From: Planktothrix tepida PCC 9214
Lineage (GTDB): Bacteria > Cyanobacteriota > Cyanobacteriia > Cyanobacteriales > Microcoleaceae
DNA: 64,000 nt
Assembly: GCF_900009145.1 (NCBI RefSeq)
Contig: NZ_LN889782.1
Span: 1,471,269 to 1,535,268, forward strand
Direction: 5' to 3'
Shown here: positions 56,456 to 64,000 of the stretch, in pieces
Layout: each line of letters opens with the position of its first letter
Position numbering within the stretch: the stretch's first letter is position 1
Made by a program: the position numbers and the translations under genes
The notes under the pieces: generated by a model
The model's input: the letters and a program-made list of their open reading frames with translations, nothing else
What the model was told of the DNA's origin: nothing
The model's database searches: none

Positions 56456-58392
56456 AAGTCTCTTTCAAAATTAACAGATTTTACAAAATGTAGATAACCT
56501 TGTTTTTCGGTATAAGTAACAATGGCTAATCCCGTTTTTCCCCAGAAAGCTAGAGATTTAGGATTAACAGGGCCAAAATCATAACTGATCAAATTCCCTT
56601 CCAAATCAAAAAAGGTGTATTTTCCTTCTTCATCCGCTATAACATATCCCCAAGAGGTAGCGCAAGCAACAGTTGGGGGAGAACTTAAAGGAATGCGAAT
56701 GACGCTCAGGGGCTTTAAACGTAAGAGAACAAGGTAAGGTTGATCATCGAGTCCAATTCCCAATAAAGTATAGGGTTGAGGAGTAGGTAGCAGTTGTTTT
56801 AAAGGAATAGATAATTTAAGATTTCCAATGGGCATTCCTCGGCGAGTATAGACCCGGAACATATTAAAGTTTTGTTGTTTAAAGTTTAACCAAACACAAA
56901 GTAAATGTCTGTTATCTAAGAAGAAAATTTCGGGAACTTGAGATACAGCTAGGGATAATTTTTTCAGAGGTTTGAGAACAAGATAGTCTGATTTTTGGGT
57001 TAAAGAGTAGAATCGTAATTGTCCTGAAAATGCTAAAGCCATATAGCGACTATTGGGTTCTATCGTAATTTTATATAATAACTCTGGATCAAAGGTTTTT
57101 ATGACAGAGGTTGAATCTTCATTTTCCCCAAAAAAATCAGGAGAGATAGGAGATTGCTGACGATTAGATTGTAAGGATTGAATCGAACTTAAATTTAACA
57201 AAGATTGAGATTTTTTTTGAAAAGGAGTGCAGTGATAAATTCGATTCGGGGTTAAAACACAGCAGCCGTTTCCCAGGGGAAGCATCCCCAAAATAGGTTC
57301 AGGAAATTGAATTTGTTCTTGAGAAGAAATAGCAACTTGCTGAACCGATGGAGATAAATCTTGGGGGATAGACCAAATTTCTAAAGCCTGACCAAATCCT
57401 GTATAAAGATAAGGAAAATTGGAAATACAATTGAAGGGGAATTTAGACTGATGAACCGAAGGTAAAGAGATAGAGTGATGTAAGATCAGAGGAGAAACGG
57501 AGGTATAGACCCCTGCTAATTGGGTGTGATTTTTAGTCGGTAAATTGGAGTTTTTCCAAGGAACAATAAAATCAGCAAGGCTTTGAATTTGGGGATGAAC
57601 AATGACTTTGCGTAAGGCTTCTGCCATTTGTTCTGCGGTGTTGTAGCGACGAGCCGGGAGCTTTTCTAAAGCTTTTTGAATTACAGTTTGTAACGCTTCA
57701 GGAATCTCGTTAGGGATCTGCAACCGTTGATTTAACTGCGCCCACATTAACTCACCGGGTAAACCATGAAAAGGACGATCTCCAACTAACAGTTCAAATA
57801 AGACAATTCCAACCGCATAAATATCGGATCGGGCTGAATAAAGGCCATAAAATCGTTCTGGGGCCATATAAGCTGGAGATCCCCCGGTAAAGGTGGAGGC
57901 TTTTTGGGCAATAGATAATTTGCCTACGATGGGCAGACGACGGGCAATTCCAAAGTCTGATAATTTTGAAGACCATCCTTGGGCTTGTAGAGTCAGTAGG
58001 ATATTTTCAGGTTTAATGTCACAATGGATAATACCCCGTTGATGAGCGTAGTGTAAACCTTCTAAAACACCAATGATCAGGTTTAACGCTTCTTGTAGTC
58101 GCAGAGAATCCTGTTGTTCAAGAAGATGGCGCAGAGTTCCCCCCTCGCAATAGTCCATGACCAAATAGCGTCCGGTTTGGATATGTTCTAAACCGAGACA
58201 AGCAGCAATGTGGGGATGTTGTAGACTAATAATGAACCACAGTTCCTGCAAGAATTGGTGAGTAGGTGCGCGCTGATGACTTAATTCCTTCAGAGCCACC
58301 AGTTGTCCAGTGCGACGATCACTGGCACAGTAAACTTTACCAAACTGACCTTGTCCTACTAACCCCAAAATTCGGTATCGAGAAGCCTGCAT
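56452..58392 (-). CDS. Ser/Thr protein kinase, SpkG-like
   Basis: A 646-aa Hanks-type kinase. The kinase domain (about 1-270) is intact: GQGQFGKVY, VALKEL, the catalytic IIHCDIKPENILL, LSDFGIARR and GGSPAYMAPE. The C-terminal 370 residues have no membrane helix and look like a beta-rich propeller that may bind a regulator (segments ILGMLPLGNGCCVLTP and FFLDNRHLLCVWLNF). In Synechocystis the gene slr0152 (SpkG) sits at the end of the slr0144-slr0152 cluster, with relatives of the neighbouring genes here. So an SpkG-like role is likely by context. It overlaps the next gene by 4 bp. Confidence 0.85.
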   Translation of the reverse strand: MQASRYRILGLVGQGQFGKVYCASDRRTGQLVALKELSHQRAPTHQFLQELWFIISLQHPHIAACLGLEHIQTGRYLVMDYCEGGTLRHLLEQQDSLRLQEALNLIIGVLEGLHYAHQRGIIHCDIKPENILLTLQAQGWSSKLSDFGIARRLPIVGKLSIAQKASTFTGGSPAYMAPERFYGLYSARSDIYAVGIVLFELLVGDRPFHGLPGELMWAQLNQRLQIPNEIPEALQTVIQKALEKLPARRYNTAEQMAEALRKVIVHPQIQSLADFIVPWKNSNLPTKNHTQLAGVYTSVSPLILHHSISLPSVHQSKFPFNCISNFPYLYTGFGQALEIWSIPQDLSPSVQQVAISSQEQIQFPEPILGMLPLGNGCCVLTPNRIYHCTPFQKKSQSLLNLSSIQSLQSNRQQSPISPDFFGENEDSTSVIKTFDPELLYKITIEPNSRYMALAFSGQLRFYSLTQKSDYLVLKPLKKLSLAVSQVPEIFFLDNRHLLCVWLNFKQQNFNMFRVYTRRGMPIGNLKLSIPLKQLLPTPQPYTLLGIGLDDQPYLVLLRLKPLSVIRIPLSSPPTVACATSWGYVIADEEGKYTFFDLEGNLISYDFGPVNPKSLAFWGKTGLAIVTYTEKQGYLHFVKSVNFERDL

Positions 58393-58501
58393 GGTGTATT
58401 TTAGACCACCTCATTAACGGTATTTCCGATAGTATTAAAGTATACCTAAAATATAGGCATTACTGACCCATTAATCCGTTACCCAGCGATGAAGAGTGCT
58501 T

Positions 58502-58813
58502 ATGTTTTCTCCCGTTGAATCGGAATCTACGAAACTACAGCAGGGGCCTGCCCCTACTAAAATCATACAATCTCAAAGCCAATATCGAACCTGCCAAATC
58601 AAAGTACCGGATTTAGAAAAACCGGTTCCTGCGGTTTGCGTTGATCAGGAATACTACAGCTTTTTTAAAGCGGTAGAAGGTGCTGATAAAACCTTAGAAA
58701 TTGTGGCTAAACTAGGAACTGGAGGAGACAGTACGGTAATTACAAAAACCCCAAAGGGATATGCAATTTGGGTGAAAGAGCCTCAAGGTGAACTGCATCG
58801 TTCTAAAGCCTAA
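58502..58813 (+). CDS. Small conserved protein, slr0149-like
   Basis: A 103-aa protein. The ATG at 58502 was chosen; a GTG two codons earlier is possible. It has VPDLEKPVPAVCVDQEYYSFFKAVEGADKTLEIVAKLGTGG, then the IWVKEPQ end. The family is unknown, but the position next to a kinase and a ferredoxin matches the Synechocystis slr0149-slr0152 order. The residues near 14-18 (QGPAP) are read from a GC-rich palindrome, which hints that a repeat entered the N-terminus. Confidence 0.65.
   Translation: MFSPVESESTKLQQGPAPTKIIQSQSQYRTCQIKVPDLEKPVPAVCVDQEYYSFFKAVEGADKTLEIVAKLGTGGDSTVITKTPKGYAIWVKEPQGELHRSKA
58542..58555. repeat. GC-rich palindrome inside a coding region
   Basis: AGGGGC-CT-GCCCCT, a perfect palindrome followed by AC, is the core of a known dispersed cyanobacterial repeat (GTAGGGGCAGGCCCCT type). 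It lies in the N-terminal codons of the 103-aa gene. Confidence 0.55.
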
Positions 58814-58934
58814 ATTCGGGATTATGATTGAATTTGGAGGAGTTAACGCCCCTGTTCTCCTGAATTGAGCGGTTCAGTTGTGCAGTCTACATTATTTCTG
58901 CTCTGTGGGTTCTCTAATTTAATTTTTACTGGAA

Positions 58935-59432
58935 ATGGCTAAAATACTTCGACTAGAACCAATTGCCGAAGAAATGGCAGTTAAAACTAATTCTAATTTG
59001 CTTTCGGCATTAATGACTAAGGAACTTCACGTTCTGAAAGAATGCGGAGGACGAGGAATGTGTGCAACCTGCCATGTTTTCATTAAAGATGGTATGGAGG
59101 GTTTATCTAAAGTCAGCCGTCGTGAACAAAGAACCTTGGAAGTAATTACAACAGCTAAACCCAATTCCCGTTTAGCTTGTCAAGCTCATGTGCTTGGGGA
59201 AGGAATTATTGTTGAATTACCTTCGGGGATGTATATTGATGCCATCGAAGATGTAGAATCACTGATTGGACGGCGAGCAGAACAAGAATTACTGCATCCG
59301 ATCACCGGACAAGTTGTGGTGGAAACGGGAAAATTGATTACTCGATCTATTGTGAATCAGTTGAAAGATACTCGTTTGCAAGTTGGCGAATATTTAGCTC
59401 GAACTCGTAACGCTAAAGATGATGTCTCTTAA
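58935..59432 (+). CDS. [2Fe-2S] ferredoxin-like protein with C-terminal extension, slr0148-like
   Basis: A 165-aa electron-transfer protein. Ligands C37, C43 and C46 (CGGRGMCATC) and C82 (RLACQAH) match [2Fe-2S] ferredoxins. Residues 95-165 are an extra domain (IDAIEDVESLIGRRAEQELLH, then PITGQVVVETGKLITRSIV) that PetF lacks. In Synechocystis slr0148 of the Pap cluster has a ferredoxin-like protein with a similar neighbourhood. A redox role in photosystem II assembly or repair is likely by context. It is followed by a heptamer array and by the phycobilisome-like gene. Confidence 0.85.
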   Translation: MAKILRLEPIAEEMAVKTNSNLLSALMTKELHVLKECGGRGMCATCHVFIKDGMEGLSKVSRREQRTLEVITTAKPNSRLACQAHVLGEGIIVELPSGMYIDAIEDVESLIGRRAEQELLHPITGQVVVETGKLITRSIVNQLKDTRLQVGEYLARTRNAKDDVS

Positions 59433-59460
59433 TCAGTTATCAGTTATCAGTCATCAGTTA
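59433..59460. repeat. Heptamer array (TCAGTTA)n
   Basis: Three copies of TCAGTTA and one variant (TCAGTCA) directly follow the ferredoxin stop codon. The same unit is found in the RND operon gap. Confidence 0.85.
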
Positions 59461-59611
59461 ATAGGGAATAAGCAGTTTTGTAATGGAGACTCTTGCAATA
59501 GGCAAAAACTAACCTCCCATAGCCAACAATGATTAACGATTCACTGACAAGTGTTAACGAATAATTGTTAACTGATTATAGGTGACATTTATACCCTGGC
59601 AATTCTTATTT

Positions 59612-60094
59612 ATGTTAACTGAGTTACAACGTTTGAGTATTGAGGCTGATGGCCGTTATGCAACACCCGAAGAATTAGAATTTTTAAAGTCTTATTTGGA
59701 GACTTTTCGATATCGTATTAGTGCCTATCAAAAACTTCAAAAGTATGAACCTATAATTCTTCAAAAAATACAAAATAAACTCATCAAAACTAATCCTCAA
59801 ATTTTTATGAAAGGATCTATTGATTTTACCTCAAAGTGGCGTTTAGATACGATCCGAGTTTTACGATATTCGGCCATGGTTTTATTAATTAATGATCCTG
59901 ATTATTTACAGGAACGTTTATTAACTTGGTTCGCAACAATTTTACAAGCGTTTAAAGTCCAAGATATTACTGAATTTACTTACCAAGCCATGTCCGATGT
60001 CTTGGAAGATTATTTGACACCAGAGGAAAAAAATGTATTTTTTCCTCTGATTGAACTTAATATCGCTATTTTGTGCAAAAAAAGAACATCATGA
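59612..60094 (+). CDS. Bilin-less phycobilisome-like globin
   Basis: A 160-aa all-helical protein of the phycobilisome-protein fold. Its start LTELQRLSIEADGRYATPEEL resembles allophycocyanin (ADAEARYLSPGEL type), and the middle LRYSAMVLLINDPDYLQERLL fits helices of the same fold. The Cys that binds bilin (C84 in allophycocyanin) aligns with Trp, so no standard chromophore can attach; the only Cys is at the C-terminus. The GTG 10 codons upstream is less likely than the ATG at 59612. It is related to the protein at 62076 (Synechocystis slr0146 type). A chaperone or quality-control role is inferred. Confidence 0.75.
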   Translation: MLTELQRLSIEADGRYATPEELEFLKSYLETFRYRISAYQKLQKYEPIILQKIQNKLIKTNPQIFMKGSIDFTSKWRLDTIRVLRYSAMVLLINDPDYLQERLLTWFATILQAFKVQDITEFTYQAMSDVLEDYLTPEEKNVFFPLIELNIAILCKKRTS

Positions 60095-60111
60095 ATTTTC
60101 CAGAATCTCAA

Positions 60112-61272
60112 TCATTTATAAACTTTTCCATTCGGTAATATAGCACCCTGTAGCTGTGCCCCCTTAATTTCCGCATTTGCTAAAATTGCTCCTTTCAAAT
60201 TTGCCCCTCTTAAATCAGCCTTGCTCAAATTAGCCCCCATTAAATTAGCCTCTGTCAAATTGGCATTAGCGAGATGAGTATTTCTTAAATCAGCATTAAT
60301 TAAACAAGCTTGAATTAAGTTCGCCGAGCTTAAATTACTGGCGCTTAAATTAGCATCCATGAGTAAGGCTCCTGCTAAATTAGCTTCACTTAAATAAGCA
60401 CCTGCTAAATTAATTCCTGTTAATAATTTCTGCCTTAAATCAATTCCACCTAAATCAGCACCGCTTAAATTAATGCCACTTAAATGAGCTCCATTTAAAC
60501 ACACATTCCGCAGATAGGTTTTACTCAAATTCGCTTTACTCAGGTTAGCTCGGCTCAAATTAGCTTCATTGAGATCCGCTTCTAATAAAGTAGCAAAATT
60601 CAAAAAAGCGTCTGTTAAATCAGCGTGTCTTAAATTGGTTTTTAACATTTGAGCTTTCGTTAAATCGGCCCCCGTTAAATTTGCTCCACTTAAATTCGCT
60701 CGGATAATGGCAGCTTGACTCAAATCTGCTCCTGATAAGTCTACATCTTTCAAATTAGCTTGGGTTAAATCCGTGTTTTTTAAGATGGCTTGACGGAGAT
60801 TAGCTTTAATTAAATAAGCTTTGATCAAACAGGCTTGAGTCAAAACCGCTTCTATCAGAATTGCAGAACTAAAATCTGCACTTTTGAGATTACAATGCCT
60901 GAGATCGGCCTCTTGCAAATTTGCCCAATTCAGGTGAGCACCTTCGAGGTTAACCCGACTCAGGTTCGCCCCTGTTAAGATTGTGCCACTCAGACTCGCT
61001 CCACTAAGATTTGCTCCTGCTAAATTAGCTCCGGTCAAATTCGCTTTACTCAAATTCACCAAACAGAGATGGGCTTCGCTTAAGTCAGCATTGCTTAAAT
61101 CTGCACCAATTAGATGAGGTCGATTTTGGGGTTCTCGAATATTAGTTAAACCCAGAGTCGGTACCGCATTGGGCCGATAAGAATTGCTGCTCAAAATAAT
61201 TCCTCGCAGATTGGCACCTTTAAAATCCCGTTCTCCATCTGCATATCGACTCAGCAGTTCAATAGCATCCAT
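60112..61272 (-). CDS. Pentapeptide-repeat protein
   Basis: A 386-aa protein built almost wholly of A(N/D)LxX pentapeptides (over 60 units), which form a right-handed quadrilateral beta-helix. The first 50 residues (LLSRYADGERDFKGANLRGIILSSNSYRP) start the coil. There is no signal peptide. Such proteins can act as scaffolds, and some mimic DNA. It is the last gene of the minus-strand series with the V4R genes and is convergent with the phycobilisome-like gene. The exact role is unknown. Confidence 0.9.
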   Translation of the reverse strand: MDAIELLSRYADGERDFKGANLRGIILSSNSYRPNAVPTLGLTNIREPQNRPHLIGADLSNADLSEAHLCLVNLSKANLTGANLAGANLSGASLSGTILTGANLSRVNLEGAHLNWANLQEADLRHCNLKSADFSSAILIEAVLTQACLIKAYLIKANLRQAILKNTDLTQANLKDVDLSGADLSQAAIIRANLSGANLTGADLTKAQMLKTNLRHADLTDAFLNFATLLEADLNEANLSRANLSKANLSKTYLRNVCLNGAHLSGINLSGADLGGIDLRQKLLTGINLAGAYLSEANLAGALLMDANLSASNLSSANLIQACLINADLRNTHLANANLTEANLMGANLSKADLRGANLKGAILANAEIKGAQLQGAILPNGKVYK

Positions 61273-61317
61273 GGGTTTAACCTAAAATAATTCGCCTATC
61301 AACGGGTCATTCCTCCC

Positions 61318-61980
61318 TCACGATGTTTCACACAGTTGTTTCAGAATCGTTTCATGATCTTTTCCTTCATCAACCCAAGCTTCTGTGGTTTGTAAACGAT
61401 TACTTAAACCGAGAATAAAGTAATTACAATCTGCTCCCATCGATTCACAGGTGGTTTGAACACAATGGAGATCTCGTCCGGTTAATCGACTAAAAAAGGA
61501 ACTAAAAACTCCAGCTTCTAAAAAACAAGCGGGGTGCTGGCCTTGGGGAGCAGCACTGGCAAAGGGTGAATTTTTAGTCATCAGGATTAGAAATCCCGTG
61601 TTAGTATAGCGTGCATCTAAATCAAAGGTTCCCCATCCATGAGTTTTCCAACATTGTTGTAAACATTGAATGAATTCAATCATTTCCATCTGGGCTACAG
61701 CTTTACCATAATATTCGCTGGTTTCTTCACAAAAGCGAACATAAAAGTTTTTTCCCCACCAACGACCACAGTTAAATAAAACTAAGCGGGTAGCTTGACC
61801 TGTTTCTTGTTCTAACCCAGTATAGATCGCCTGAATTAGGGTTAAGGGAAGCCCCAATAAACGGGAACCGAGACGATTTTCTAGTAAACCTAATTCTAAA
61901 TCCCCTTTAATATAAGCATTGTAGGCGAAATAGTTACCCGGAAGTTGCGGTTTACTCAGTAAGTTGGTAATTTCAATCAT
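61318..61980 (-). CDS. V4R-domain protein, slr0147-like
   Basis: A 220-aa protein with a 4-vinyl-reductase (V4R) domain, a small-molecule binding fold. The C-terminal part DLHCVQTTCESMGADCNYFILGL carries three Cys that could bind a metal or a cofactor. The middle has ARYTNTGFLILMTKNSPFA. In Synechocystis slr0147 and slr0144 of the Pap cluster are V4R proteins, and their loss lowers photosystem II function. A chlorophyll- or bilin-precursor-binding role is possible but unproven. It lies in the same direction as the phycobilisome-like gene upstream. Confidence 0.85.
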   Translation of the reverse strand: MIEITNLLSKPQLPGNYFAYNAYIKGDLELGLLENRLGSRLLGLPLTLIQAIYTGLEQETGQATRLVLFNCGRWWGKNFYVRFCEETSEYYGKAVAQMEMIEFIQCLQQCWKTHGWGTFDLDARYTNTGFLILMTKNSPFASAAPQGQHPACFLEAGVFSSFFSRLTGRDLHCVQTTCESMGADCNYFILGLSNRLQTTEAWVDEGKDHETILKQLCETS

Positions 61981-62075
61981 AATAAAACAGGCTGTATGGA
62001 CGGTTGACAGTTAACCGTTAACGGTTGATAAACAGAGGAATAAATGCAAAGAAAAAACGGTTAGTTTTCCAGGGT

Positions 62076-62552
62076 TTACGACTTCTCGGCTCCAGATTCT
62101 AGCAAGCCCGTTTTGACCTGTTCCAAGAATGGTTGCAGGAAAACTGTGGCTTTTGGAGAAAGTAATTCATTTAAACGAGCCATAAGCAATTGATAAATTT
62201 GAGTATCAATTGATTGGGTATTATGAGCGTGAACTAAACCAGATAACCACTCAATAACTCGTTGCTGAAGGTATTCGGAATCATTTAATAACATTGCCAT
62301 CGCACTATGACGAAGAATCAGAATCCATTGCTGTAAAATTTGTTCTAATCGTTCTTCCTTTTCGTGAGGAAATTGGCTAGGAATTTGATCCGCAATCGGT
62401 TGGAAAATAACTATTTCTCGATCCCGAAGGAATTCATAAATTTTTAATCGCTGGGCTAAAGTTTCTGCATAACTTTTAAAACCCACCAATTCTTCTGTTT
62501 GGAGATAGCGATTTTCCGCTTGAACTAATAATTCATTTAATTCGGCTTGCAT
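62076..62552 (-). CDS. Bilin-less phycobilisome-like globin, slr0146-like
   Basis: A 158-aa helical protein. The start NELLVQAENRYLQTEELVGFKSYAE and the middle LRHSAMAMLLNDSEYLQQRV are the phycobilisome fold. There is no Cys at all, so no bilin can be bound covalently. It is a paralog of the gene at 59612 and has the Pap-cluster slr0146 neighbourhood (V4R gene on one side, short repeat protein on the other). It is probably a chlorophyll- or protein-binding helper, not an antenna subunit. Confidence 0.75.
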   Translation of the reverse strand: MQAELNELLVQAENRYLQTEELVGFKSYAETLAQRLKIYEFLRDREIVIFQPIADQIPSQFPHEKEERLEQILQQWILILRHSAMAMLLNDSEYLQQRVIEWLSGLVHAHNTQSIDTQIYQLLMARLNELLSPKATVFLQPFLEQVKTGLLESGAEKS

Positions 62553-62655
62553 ACAGATTTGATCAGGTTCATGAATTTGATGGAAAATTTTACGAAGAGG
62601 AAATAAAAGCTCTTGTTGATGCTCCCCTATTTCCCAGAGTGGACAGCATTTGTGT

Positions 62656-62928
62656 TTAAAATAATCCCATTAAATCCTCAATGGTGACATCAGGATCATC
62701 CAAGGAAACAGGAGTAGAGGAAGAAGAGGATATGGGCATAACCCCCACTTGGGGAACCCCTTCCCAATCAATTCCTTGAAAAAAATCGCTGACGGATAAA
62801 GTTAAATTCATCTGGGATGAAGTCGGAGAATGACCGTTTTGTAGTACCCGTGAGGGTGTACCTAGCCAGTTGAGGTTACTAAAAAAGTCCTGAACCGACT
62901 CACTCATCCAGGCGTTTTGATTCGTCAT
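62656..62928 (-). CDS. Short protein with duplicated DFF-W motif, slr0145-like
   Basis: A 90-aa protein. It holds two copies of one motif: VQDFFSNLNWLGTPSR (residues 12-27) and VSDFFQGIDWEGVPQV (46-61), joined by a Ser/Thr-rich linker. The end DDPDVTIEDLMGLF is acidic and hydrophobic. It looks intrinsically disordered between short docking motifs, so it may tether partners. The start codon overlaps the stop of the upstream V4R gene (ATGA), so they are translated together. Confidence 0.75.
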   Translation of the reverse strand: MTNQNAWMSESVQDFFSNLNWLGTPSRVLQNGHSPTSSQMNLTLSVSDFFQGIDWEGVPQVGVMPISSSSSTPVSLDDPDVTIEDLMGLF

Positions 62929-63635
62929 CGCAGTATCACTCCATCTTGTAATTTCCGTTGAATGTCTCTGGCTGTTGCGCCTTCATTCAACCAGAAACCC
63001 GCAGCATCAATGCGATCAGGGTTTCCTAAGAGAAATTTACAATAGGTTTCTCCCATGGAATAACATTGCAGTTCAATACAACTGAGACTTTTTTTGACCA
63101 ATTTGCTAAAAAATCCGGCAAATAATCCAGCATAAATATGACAAACCGGTTTTCCCACATCTCCTAAACTACGAGCAACGGCGGAGTCAAATAAGTTAAT
63201 GAAAATACAACCGTGTTTGCGATCGCTCATATCGACTTCCCAACGTCCCCAGCCTTGGGCGGTGAACGGCCACCACCAAGTTTCTAATAAAAACATTAGG
63301 TTAGACTGTCGGATACTTTGACCAAACTCGGCTTCATACCAGTGTTGGAAAAACTCTGCATCCTTAACCCCCCATTCTTTTCCAATGGTGTACATAATCA
63401 CGGATGAGGCATTGCCAACTTCCTCTTCTAATCCCTCCACTAAACCAATAATAAAATCTTCACTGGTAAAGATATTTCGCATTTCATTCCAGTCTGTCAC
63501 CGTACCCATTGATGAGTCAAAGCTGAAGAAATCTTGAAATCGATAATGATTATGGGCCTTCGGATGGGTTTTTTTGAGTTTGGAATGATTCTCAATATGA
63601 TGTTGGGTTGCGGTGGTTAACACCATCTGCTGCAT
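62925..63635 (-). CDS. V4R-domain protein, slr0144-like
   Basis: A 236-aa V4R-domain protein, paralogous to the one at 61318. The C-terminal LVKKSLSCIELQCYSMGETYCKFLLGNPDR holds the Cys cluster. The N-terminal 40 residues are His/Lys-rich. The ATG at 63635 sits only 1 bp from AGGAG, so the ATG at 63626 (10 bp from it) may be the true start. It is the first gene of the minus-strand series 62925-60112. The family is 4-vinyl protochlorophyllide reductase-like; whether it binds tetrapyrroles is inference. Confidence 0.85.
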   Translation of the reverse strand: MQQMVLTTATQHHIENHSKLKKTHPKAHNHYRFQDFFSFDSSMGTVTDWNEMRNIFTSEDFIIGLVEGLEEEVGNASSVIMYTIGKEWGVKDAEFFQHWYEAEFGQSIRQSNLMFLLETWWWPFTAQGWGRWEVDMSDRKHGCIFINLFDSAVARSLGDVGKPVCHIYAGLFAGFFSKLVKKSLSCIELQCYSMGETYCKFLLGNPDRIDAAGFWLNEGATARDIQRKLQDGVILR

Positions 63636-64000
63636 ACTCCTTTTTAATCAACAAGGTAAGGTTCAAGAAAATCAACGTTTAATTTATAGGGAATCATCGA
63701 GGTAGACTGTGGCAGATCAACGTTGATTAAGAGTCGCGGCTGTTTCTGCCAATGGTTTACCTCAACAAGCAAGACTTAAGCTTCTGTGCCATGTACGTCT
63801 ATTGCTGTAAAGGCAGGTTCTTCTCGCGTGGTCAGGAATTGAATTAGCCTGTCTGGTTACTTTACCCAGTTGTCAACCAGAAACATGGACGCACCTCTGT
63901 ATCTAATTTAACTCGATTCTTGGCGGTGAAACATCACATTTTTTTTACAGAGCAAGTTTTGACAGTTGCTTCCTCTTTCCCTGTCCCCCTCCCTCTCCCC
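63636..64000. promoter_or_regulatory. Upstream region of the V4R operon
   Basis: These 365 bp hold no gene. The octamer-like ATCAACGTT occurs at 63671-63679 and again in a 12-bp palindrome ATCAACGTTGAT at 63716-63727. They could be operator sites. The end (63965-64000) is a pyrimidine-rich stretch. The promoter of the V4R operon is probably near 63700-63800. Confidence 0.4.

Overview
The window looks like chromosome of a filamentous, phycobilisome-containing cyanobacterium of the Oscillatoriales type. A Planktothrix-like genus is my guess, not something the sequence proves. The support is: nblA (phycobilisome degradation), a GvpF/GvpL gas-vesicle protein, phycobilisome-like and V4R-domain proteins in a photosystem II assembly neighbourhood, a tRNA-Leu(UAA) split by a group I intron, eleven copies of the HIP1 octamer GCGATCGC, several heptamer (STRR) arrays, an LabA-type NYN protein and modest GC content.

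Layout. 1-5.2 kb: the 3' end of an SH3b protein, a small secreted protein, folC, and a membrane GAF-PAS-GGDEF-EAL protein. 5.2-9.7 kb: a VapBC-like pair, the intron-bearing tRNA-Leu, and a two-gene membrane module of unknown function (coiled-coil/TM protein plus a DnaJ-C-like/glycine-rich/PH-like protein). 9.7-17.9 kb: housekeeping genes (HAD hydrolase, PmbA-like, acyltransferase, metG, labA, LptC) and small membrane proteins. 18-23.5 kb: nblA behind a textbook NtcA promoter, then anmK, a PP2C phosphatase, a UbiB/AarF kinase and a DUF6825-like protein. 23.5-26 kb: an apparently complete group II intron with its RT/maturase/HNH protein, sitting in the 5' leader of the DUF6825-aarF transcript. 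26-29.2 kb: a beta-propeller/RTX surface protein with a decayed RTX fragment behind it, a palindrome-derived tandem array, and a Uma2 protein. 29.2-36.2 kb: rimK with its partner protease, a ferredoxin, a TolC-type outer-membrane protein, DUF4278 and BON-like proteins and a membrane Ser/Thr kinase. 36.4-39.8 kb: a NitT/TauT-type ABC ATPase and fused permease, then a DUF1830 protein. 40-45.7 kb: a padR - membrane-fusion - RND efflux operon. 46-48.7 kb: a zinc-ribbon protein, a hypothetical, YgfZ and a thioredoxin-like ferredoxin. 48.7-53.9 kb: an rRNA operon (16S, tRNA-Ile, tRNA-Ala, 23S) on the minus strand with its promoter and terminator but no adjacent 5S gene. 54-63.6 kb: a lone GvpF/L, then a cluster related to the Synechocystis slr0144-slr0152 (Pap) genes: a SpkG-like kinase and its overlapping partner, a small protein, a ferredoxin, two bilin-less phycobilisome-like proteins, two V4R proteins, a short repeat-motif protein and a pentapeptide-repeat protein.

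The main links between genes are these. nblA is probably switched on by nitrogen limitation. The PadR/adaptor/RND operon needs a TolC-type channel, and a candidate lies 7 kb away. The V4R, ferredoxin and phycobilisome-like genes probably act together in photosystem II assembly or pigment-protein quality control. No transposase, CRISPR array or prophage was seen. All family assignments come from reading motifs by eye; no database search was run.
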